Assembly (NCBI GenBank): GCA_001579985.1
Contig: LRSR01012248.1
Coordinates: 10,004-47,721, forward strand
Length of the DNA: 37,718 nucleotides
Direction of reading: 5' to 3'
Origin: Hypsibius dujardini
Lineage: Eukaryota > Tardigrada > Eutardigrada > Parachela > Hypsibiidae
This document shows positions 30,715-37,718 of the stretch, piece after piece. The notes below the pieces were generated by a model. It was not told where the DNA came from and did not search any database. It saw only the letters and a list, made by a program, of their open reading frames with translations. The position numbers and the translations under genes are program-made. The first letter of the stretch is position 1. The number at the start of each line of letters is the position of its first letter.

Positions 30715-31620
30715 CTTCCCTTGGAGCTGCCGTCAATAAAAAAAACGCAAGTCTTCACGGAACCCGGAAAGTAATGAAATTTTCGGTGCAGAATTAAGTG
30801 GAAAATTTTCCGGGAATATCGAATTGAGCGGGGAGTCGGGTGGAAGGAAATGGGGGGAAGTGGAGAAATTGGCAAAGGAAACCGCTGTGAATGATTTTTT
30901 GCGCTTGCATTCAATGACGAATTGACAACTGTGATTTTAATCGTGTGGCGGACTCCATTTCCACATGTCAGCTGATTCAAATGGGATTCCATATGGCGTT
31001 GCGGTGGTGGCGCCACTAGCGGCGCCTCCAGAAAAACTGAAAACCGGCCAAATATTATCTTTTAAAATGCAGAAAATATCACCCCATTGTCATAAAGACA
31101 AACAACTTTAACTCAAGCAATATATTCATACGAGGCTACTAGCCTTGCATAATGGCTGCCTTTAGGGCTTGGCTGATAAAACCAGCTACAGCGGTAATCG
31201 GAAGATTCCATTTCGCACTGTGGAATTGGAACTGCTAAAAGTTAATCCAATATTTGCTTCCTTCCGGTCAAGCTTTACTCGTATTTCCTTGCACCTGACG
31301 TGCTTATTTTGATTTTTTTTTGCCGTGATGTCGGCTTGATTCGGGTTGCCCAGAACTTACATTGGTAGAAAAAATGGGATTTACAACAGATTAACAGAAA
31401 ATAAACTCAGGAAACGAAATATTTTCCCAGGACAGGAATTCAATCAGCAATTTCAAAAAACACGTGTCCCAGTAATCCAGGGGTTATCGCTTAGATTGAT
31501 TTGACCTGGCGATGATAATCGTCTACAGTAGACTTTTTGCTGTCACATAATCAGCTACTATCTGTCGCTTGAACAATTAACGCTGGAAGCGTGAGTGATT
31601 TGACAGAATCAGTTTCCGCT

Positions 31621-31717
31621 TGCGTGGCTGTAATTCTAGGTGGTCCAAGTTCGAACCATTTCCTCTTCTAATCTGGTGGTGGTGCGAACTTGGACCAGAC
31701 CGTATTTCGGCCACGCA
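31621..31717. repeat. Foldback element, family 2
   Basis: Inner arms 31642-31653 (GGTCCAAGTTCG) and 31685-31696 are perfect; outer arms TGCGTGGC (31621-31628) and GCCACGCA (31710-31717) also pair. The layout and the words GTGGC and AGTTCGAACCA are shared with the element in Arf6 intron 1 (37421-37527). Confidence 0.75.
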
Positions 31718-31945
31718 TTAAATCAGTTGAAGCGGTAGATTTTCCGCCACATTCATACTGCTGTTTTATTGCCGACCGCGTGTTTTGTTCTCAAGTACCT
31801 TTCTAAGAGTCAGCAGACGGTACGACAATATTTTTACGGTAGTCCTTGGGTAAGGTATTTCCGGCAAAACTTTACTATCACGTGCGGACGGCGCGCCACT
31901 TACTCTGCCAAATCAGGTAGCCAGAAATAGCTTCGACGAGCCCAC

Positions 31946-31958
31946 ACTTCCGGCCAAT
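31946..31958. promoter_or_regulatory. Adjacent ETS and CCAAT motifs, candidate BCAT promoter
   Basis: ACTTCCGG directly followed by CCAAT, a pairing typical of housekeeping promoters. About 45 nt downstream on the minus strand is a consensus donor (GTAAGT at 31903). An acceptor GACGGCAG lies 14 nt before the BCAT ATG, so a 5'-UTR exon spliced over about 1.2 kb is possible. Motif evidence only. The rest of 30715-32181 holds the family-2 foldback and no gene I can support. Confidence 0.35.
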
Positions 31959-32181
31959 GAGAAGACGCTCAGCTGTCAGTGCCGACCACACAGTGCAGAC
32001 AGCCAATAGTGGTACATGATCCAGTGGTATGCATGAATGCGTCACATCCTGCGCGAAAAAGTAGCGCATTCTTCATTTCTTTTGCCATGTCATATTCTTA
32101 TTATTGCAAAAACAACTCATCAACTCACGCTTTGCAAACCGTGACAAGGTACTTTCACTGTCCCACGAACGCCACTACATC

Positions 32182-32380
32182 CTAGACGGCCTCCGGCTGG
32201 ACGTTCGACTTCGGCAGATACGGCAAGATCCTCCGCTCAAACAGCTGCTACTATTAGTAGAGGAAACGGTATCGCGCTCCAAAACAAATCTTTGATCAAT
32301 ACAACCTTGCAATTGATGGTTTTACCAAAGGCATAACTAGGACCGTAGACATCCCGGACACTGTGTTTCAAATAGCAGTT
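32182..32380 (-). CDS. C-terminal exons of an unidentified gene
   Basis: Two exons, 32380-32306 and 32244-32182 (TAG), separated by a 61-nt intron with a clear TACTAAT branch site and CAG acceptor. Encodes CYLKHSVRDVYGPSYAFGK, then LFERRILPYLPKSNVQPEAV and stop. No upstream exons could be joined with confidence: the next 130 nt lack a usable donor and then comes a simple-repeat hairpin. It may be the tail of a gene with distant exons or a fragment. Family not recognised. Confidence 0.5.
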
Positions 32381-32514
32381 CTGGAATGAGAAAAGGTTTC
32401 GCTCAATCTCAAATGGAAAATATTGACAATTTCAGGAATTGTCCGTCGACTTCGCATCCAAAGAGTCTACAATTTACAGTACTGTTGCGGATCAGTACTC
32501 ACATATAATCAATG

Positions 32515-32615
32515 TGTCTGTCTGATCTGTCTGTCTGCTTATCTGATAGAGACGCCGACAGACACAGACAGATAGACAGACAAACAAACAAACAAACAGA
32601 CAAACAGACAAACAA

Positions 32616-32660
<45 letters not shown>
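32515..32660. repeat. CTGT/ACAG inverted simple repeat
   Basis: A short CTGTCTGATCTGTCTGTCTG block is followed within 25 nt by a long ACAGACAAACA run, so the two halves can form a hairpin. No gene is seen from 32661 to 33008, which has scattered CAATCAAT words. Confidence 0.85.
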
Positions 32661-32667
<7 letters not shown>

Positions 32668-33008
32668 CTAAACAAACACATATAGGTAAACCGACAAAAA
32701 AGGCACATAGGCAGATGTTAAAGTTCCAAAAAAATTAAAAATGTTGCCCCATGGCCTTTGGCGTTCGGCAAATCAAGCCGGTTCCTCAATCAGCCGCTCT
32801 CTATTCCTTCCATGGAATCATCATTCAGCTCAAATCAATCAGTCAAGAGTTCGCGGAAGTTTACCCGGAGAGCAATCGCAAGCTGCGGGAAACATCAACA
32901 TGTTCACCGATATCACACTAGTCAAATCAAGTCAATCCATCAAACGAATCGCTCGATAAAACGAAATGCACTGTCCACGGCAATCAATTGATCAACCGTC
33001 GCCGTAAG

Positions 33009-33408
33009 TTACAAACGGAGCCGAGCCTGGACGACCGCTACGGCATGGAACAGAATCTCTAGCAGCTCCCGCAGCAACTGATTGATCGACGCCAGCAGAC
33101 CGTCAGTCGCCCACCAGAATACACTCGTAATGAACTTCTTACACGCAGTCACTTGCCGATCACAGAAGACCTTGCGCTGCGTCGGCGTGAAAACCATCCC
33201 GCAGAAGGCTTTCCGCTAATCGTCCAAAATTTTCTCGCGGTCTGCTATTAACTTCTTCAATCGCTCCAGTTCCTCCATGTTTTCCAGCATATACCGCAGT
33301 GCCACGACCTTCTCCGAGGGACGCGCGGTCTGGGCGTTGGGAATTTCCACCAAAATGAAGTCGTCGTCGTGTTTGTCGCTGACAAAGTAGTCGCGAACGG
33401 TCGAAGTA
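33009..33408 (-). pseudogene. Gene fragment with in-frame TAG; possibly Atg1/ULK C-terminal-like
   Basis: After a GTGTTAG acceptor (33409) an open stretch encodes YFVSDKHDDDFILVEIPNAQ and EKVVALRYMLENMEELERLK, stops at TAG (33218-33216), then continues open in the same frame for 68 more codons, ending QLLRELLEILFHAVAVVQ... and stop. The acidic DDDFILV matches the LC3-interacting pattern (aromatic, two residues, aliphatic). The two helical parts faintly resemble the ALRF...VL and VVRRLNELYKASVVS parts of the Atg1/ULK MIT region. No kinase domain is near; a divergent gene starts at 33858. Best read as a decayed fragment or a gene ending at the first TAG. The ULK link is a weak inference. Confidence 0.4.
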
Positions 33409-33857
33409 CTAACACCATGGCGCCAGTGTCGCTTCCAAGGTTCCTTAACAGGCGAAGTGAGAAAGGGAGAACTTCTGCCGTGGAGCCTGGAGAGCGAGGA
33501 AATATTTGCTTAATTTTCGGGGAAGTCTGCTATAGACAATACCAGACTTTCGTCCGCTGATTTCAACGCTAAACTTTGTGTGGAAACGTTAAATAATGCA
33601 TTTATTCGGTAAATAAGATAATAAGTTGACTAAAAGGCATGGAAAACGTTAAATACCGGCACCGGGCGCTAATGTGTGACAGTTTCGAGTGTTAAATGAC
33701 ATAGTTAGGCGCAGAAGTTGGAAAAATCAGCTTCCTTCTTCCCGTTCGTCTGTTTGACTCTGACAAGGGAGCTCCTAATCCTCGCAGCCTTTTTTCCATA
33801 AGGACAAGTATTTTTAAACAAGTACGATTCAAGTAGTTTTTTTCCAAGTTTGATGAA

Positions 33858-34356
33858 ATGGCGAAAGCACCAGCGAGCACCTCTCTGTCGCCCAGAACGT
33901 CTAATACGCCGACGGACGTCTTCCAGGAGATCGACTTCACCAAGCCGTTCGAGAATTTCAGCCGAAAAGTCAGGTTCGTTAGAAATACATTCAAAAATTC
34001 CTAATGTTTTACCTTTATGGCAGGCTTTTCGTGCTTTTTACAGCGAACCTTCGGCAACGCAGCAGCGCCTTCCTCTAGTCTCTCGCACCATCATCGACCT
34101 ACTCCCGGAACTCCTCCAGATTCGCAACTCCATCCCGCGGTGGCGGGCCTCCATCGAAGGCATGCCGGGAATCGACAGCAATGCCGCCGAGCAGGCGCAG
34201 CGGTTGGAGGATTTAAATTACGCCGTGGAGCGGCGCAATGGCTTGCTGCAGCGCCATCGAGCGCTCCTCACGGAAACTGACGCTGGGACGACTGCACCTG
34301 ATTTAGATCATGGAATTCCGGCGGCTTTGAGTTACCCGGAGAATCTACGGAGATAG
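33858..34356 (+). CDS. MED9: Mediator subunit 9-like protein, 142 aa
   Basis: Mediator middle-module subunit that helps couple regulators to RNA polymerase II. Two exons, 33858-33973 and 34044-34356 (TAG), joined in phase over a 70-nt intron with donor GTTCGT. The first exon is a polar N-terminal arm (MAKAPASTSLSPRTSNTPTD). The second carries the two helices of the MED9 fold: LLPELLQIRNSIPRWRASIE, the hallmark MPGI turn at about 90, then EQAQRLEDLNYAVERRNGLL followed by QRHRAL. Animal MED9 has the same MPGI, EQ..L..L and N.LLQ spacing, and 142 aa is a normal length. Small coiled-coil proteins can mimic this, so confidence is moderate. It is divergent from the fragment at 33408. Confidence 0.65.
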
Positions 34357-37351
34357 TAGGTGCTCCTTTGGAATTATGTAAGTTATCTCTTGCCGCGTTG
34401 CTCTGTTTGGAAGGGAAAGAATGAGACTGTTGAGGTTGCAAACAATCGATCAATCAAGGGTTGACTTATGTCTTGATCTCGGGTCCAGCCAAATCAACCG
34501 ACAATGGATCAATCAAGGGCTTGATTCTGTTGACTTGATAATTCATTCAGTAATAGATCAATCAATGGCTTGCGTAACGTACCGCGATCCCGTGTTCTTT
34601 GAACTCAATCTAAACAGCCGAGGATTGGTCAATCTACTACTTTATTCTGATAGTTTCAGAAGTAAATAATCAGTTTAGTGTTTGCTAATGGAGAGGTAAG
34701 ATTTGAGTTTTCCAGTTTGAATTACTAAAAGCTTGATCTCGAAAGGATATTTGTGGTAATATTTGTGGTCAGAGGAGACAGGATTTCCTTGCAGTCAGAG
34801 GCATTATCAATTTGTCTGCCTGATTTTTTTAGTTTTGAATGGTTTTGAAAAAAATTTGCTAATCCTTCCTGTTCTTTTGCAGATTTTATCGTCAAACAGC
34901 TACTTGGACATTTCGGAAGATTCTCTTTCACTCCCCCTCTAACGCCTTCTTTTCCTGCACTCAGCCGTCGTATTCAGAATGCCACATACCGCCTCGGTGT
35001 GTCACAAAGACACGCACGCCGGGATCTTTTTTGAATCTGCTCCGAAGAAGAGATCGGCAGCAGATGATGGATTTCGCCTGTTCCCGACGACATGCTCCCT
35101 CCCTCGTCTGTGTGATATCAATCTCTGTCCCCGTTTTCCACCCGACTATTGGTTTCTGATTATCAATCATGGACGTGACGGGATGTGCCTCTGGGGAATT
35201 GACGTCCGCGACCGACAGCGACACACACACTGAGTGATAAGGGGTCAGCGGGAGAATGGGAAAGTGTCGCGTTTGATTTCCGATTGATGCGCCCGTGCCC
35301 GTGTGCATCGCGTTGCATCGAGTGGATATGAAAAATTAAGCACACCGACCGATGATGCTCTCATTTTGACGTTTTATTGTCTGGCTAGCTGCATACACGC
35401 TTTATTATTCGCCTTTTTGTACGGTACCTCCTCCAATATCAATGAGAGCTTATCAACTGACCATTCTCTTCCGTCAGCTTTATTACACCTTTATTACACT
35501 TCATAATTCTGCTTTTGTTTTAACGTTTTGGGATTTGAATATTTGTTTTACCCTGGGCGTGTTTCGCGACTGGCCGTGACTGTTACTGTTAAGCGGGTTG
35601 GACACTGACTTTTGAGTTCGGACCCCTGGGTCTAGCTGCAGTCTCTTGTATTAACGTCCATTACTTCCGTTCGACTCGGTTTAAATTAGTTCTTAAAAGG
35701 TTGGGAATCGTTTGCTGTGACTTGAACACAAACGCCGGCGAACAGTGAGAGGAAGTCGTCTTCTCAGACAGATTCCCTACTTGGACCCCCACATCTGCCC
35801 CTGTAGGGTTCAGGAGGCGTGGCCTAAATAGTGTTTTCGTTTTCTGGACATTTTTCACCAGCACCGTGAAAAAAAGGATCGGCCATATATACGATAATCT
35901 CCAGTGTTTGTCATCCACTACACTTGTTGAATAATGCATTCCGGCTGATTACTCATCGCACCATAATTTCCAGCCTCACCGCAACGACTGGGGAGATCAG
36001 CAAATCTCAGCAGCGTCTATTTTCACGTTCCTCCCAGAAAAAATTCCCCCATCACCAGGTACCGTTTCTTCGTGTTGGCTTTAGTTTTCTCGGATAGCCA
36101 AATGTTGGGGCTATCTGAAAGTGGGTCGGTCGAGGCGGTGGCCAGTGGTGGACAGCTATGTGGAGCGATCAGAATGGGCAGGGGGAAGGACGGGAACGCG
36201 TTATATCGATCGGTCCATAGCAACACACACACACAGCGTGTGTGTCTGTCAAAAGATGTGTTTGTGTTTTGATGTATAATAAAGTGGGCCTTTTATTTTT
36301 GCAGATTTTTTCTCACTACTCGATGGGATTTCGGCAAAGTGGAACGCGAGGGACGTGTAAATTATTGGACGCATCTGGCGATAATTACTCTTTTTTTTGA
36401 CGCGACCAACAGCAGCGTGCTACAATCGTCTCGCTGATATTCCCTGCTTATTTGGAAGTATCTGATTCTGTTTGGTTGGATTTAGAAGACAGACGGAGTG
36501 GCAGTATTCCCTTTCGTGTTTTGATCGGGAATTTTGGACGGAAGGTGTGATGGAGATTTGGGCACTTGATTGATTGGTTGATTGGCTGTATTCTGCTCTG
36601 GTAAGTTTTTATTTTTAGAGAGACAGGGATTTTGTGTTTTGTTCTACACCAGAATTTCAAGTCGTTTTGAGTGAAAGAAATTATTGTTATTCAAATTAGA
36701 AAGGTCTTGTTAAATTCATTTCCGGAGAACGGAACTATTTATTAGTGAAATTGAAGAGCATCATTTGATCGATTGATTGATTGATTGATGGCATGATTAT
36801 CTAATCGTTATTTACTCCATTGCTTCGCTTTCGTTTCCCGGCCATTCTTTCTTAATCAAAAATTGTGTTTTTGAGCTTAAATCATTTTTCTGCGTTCTGC
36901 TGGCCATTCACTCTTTTTTGTACTTGGGTGTCGGGATTGCCGTCCTTTTAAGCAGGTTTCTACTTCGACATTTTGTGATTGATTGGTTGATTAGATTGAT
37001 TAGTTCCGTACGGTTTCCACTTTCTATTGCTGGGATTGCTGATTCGTGGAATATTTTTACCAAAATGCTAAAATCCAACGACGTTCCGTCCGAAAAATCT
37101 ACAAGTGTCATAGTTGGTTAGTTGTTCGATTTCAGAATATTCGTTGGTTAACTGAGGTACTCCATCGCTTGATTTTTGATTGACCTGTTTTATCTGCATT
37201 CCTTTTTAGGCGTTTATTCAAGCGGTTGATTGATTAGTTGGATCTATTGTGTGTAAAATAATTTGTTTAGTGCCGTTCTTTTTTCACAGCCCTTGTTCAT
37301 GCCTTGTAGGTTGGAGTCATATTTCGTACAACTTGTAGAGGGTGCGGTGCC
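34357..37351. other. Long non-coding stretch upstream of Arf6
   Basis: No supported exon. Plus- and minus-strand open frames at 34961-35308 overlap each other and lack family resemblance. Possible Arf6 5'-UTR acceptor sites occur (TTTGCAG at 36298-36304; CTTTTGCAG at 34874-34882). Short TTGATTGATT runs occur at 36566-36590, 36770-36790 and 36975-37000, and an AATAAA at 36278-36283. Confidence 0.5.
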
Positions 37352-37648
37352 ATGGGGAAGATCATTTCAAAGATATTCGGTGGCAAGGAGATGAGAATAT
37401 TGATGCTGGGGTATGTGCTCACGTGGCCAGATTACTGGGTGGCAGAGTTCGAACCACTCTTGACATGGTCACAAACAAAGTTGGGTGGCCCGAGTTTGAG
37501 CCAAACACCCAGTATTGTGGCCATGTGTATCGGAGTGAAATCTCATCACAACTTGCCGGTTGTTCGTTCATGGCTTTAACTAATTACACTTTTTGTCTTC
37601 TCTTTTTTCCGCTCAATTTATTCAGCCTCGACGCCAGCGGGAAGACCA
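37352..37648 (+). CDS. Arf6: ADP-ribosylation factor 6, 5' exons (continues beyond window)
   Basis: Small GTPase of plasma-membrane and endosomal traffic. Exon 1 is 37352-37410 and encodes MGKIISKIFGGKEMRILML plus two bases of the next glycine. Exon 2 is a 23-nt microexon, 37626-37648, giving the P-loop GLDASGKT and leaving one base of the next codon before GTAAGT. Gly2 is the N-myristoylation site. The MGKxxSKIFGxKEMRILMLG start is the Arf6 form, distinct from Arf1-type MGNxF...; the P-loop reads GLDASGKT where vertebrate Arf6 has GLDAAGKT. Switch regions lie outside the window. Intron 1 (215 nt) holds a foldback element. Confidence 0.93.
37421..37527. repeat. Foldback element, family 2, in Arf6 intron 1
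   Basis: Paired words TGGCCA (37424-37429 and 37518-37523) and TACTGGGTG (37433-37441) with CACCCAGTA (37506-37514), plus GAGTTCGAACC facing GCCCGAGTTTGAGCC. It shares arm layout and the GTGGC and AGTTCGAACCA words with 31621-31717. Confidence 0.75.
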
Positions 37649-37718
37649 GTAAGTGCACCGAGGACGTCGATATCGATCATGCCCTGCTGTTTCTATCCTC
37701 AATTGGAAATTCAAATTT

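Noticed and set aside
31640-31700. tRNA gene suggested by GGTTCGAAC on the minus strand
   Set aside because: No acceptor stem, A box or cloverleaf could be drawn; the word lies in the arm of a foldback element.
34961-35308. Overlapping plus and minus open frames of 84 and 115 codons
   Set aside because: Mutually exclusive, no recognisable motif, and no splice-phase support from neighbours.

Overview
The window reads as nuclear DNA of an invertebrate animal. Every gene that can be followed is split by spliceosomal introns with GT..AG borders, and the gene set (heparan sulfate 2-O-sulfotransferase, SUCO-type SUN protein, mitochondrial branched-chain aminotransferase, Arf6, a Mediator subunit, an exosome subunit) is metazoan. 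The phylum cannot be fixed from the sequence. Exon models below were assembled by hand from splice signals, reading phase and family resemblance; no transcript data were available.

Layout. 1-2709 (-): Hs2st, four exons including a 39-nt microexon, with its 3' end outside the window. 2965-3870 (-): an RRP45/EXOSC9-like fragment lacking both ends. 4150-5535: foldback, 14-bp minisatellite and TTGATT-rich DNA. 5542-6890 (+): two broken, rearranged copies of a BCAT exon and its flanking introns, inverted relative to the real gene at 28.6 kb. 6970-10693: a 3.7-kb A-poor satellite. 10802-12601 (+): a complete 8-exon gene for a 408-aa protein with a possible PD-(D/E)XK/Uma2-like core. 12940-16402: a decayed segmental duplicate of the 3' half of the SUCO gene. 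17594-22971 (+): the intact 8-exon SUCO gene (897 aa). 23938-25910 (-): a 4-exon gene of unknown function (361 aa). 26536-30714 (-): complete 11-exon mitochondrial BCAT (421 aa). 32182-33408 (-): two small C-terminal gene fragments. 33858-34356 (+): MED9-like gene. 37352-37648 (+): the first two exons of Arf6, continuing beyond the window.

The genes are housekeeping or secretory-pathway functions and do not form a pathway together. What stands out is genome plasticity. Partial gene duplicates carry deletions bounded by short repeats. Several foldback/MITE elements sit in introns; one has an empty-site counterpart and one appears to supply a splice donor. Simple repeats of opposite polarity, (CTGT)n and (ACAG)n, flank particular exons in at least two genes.
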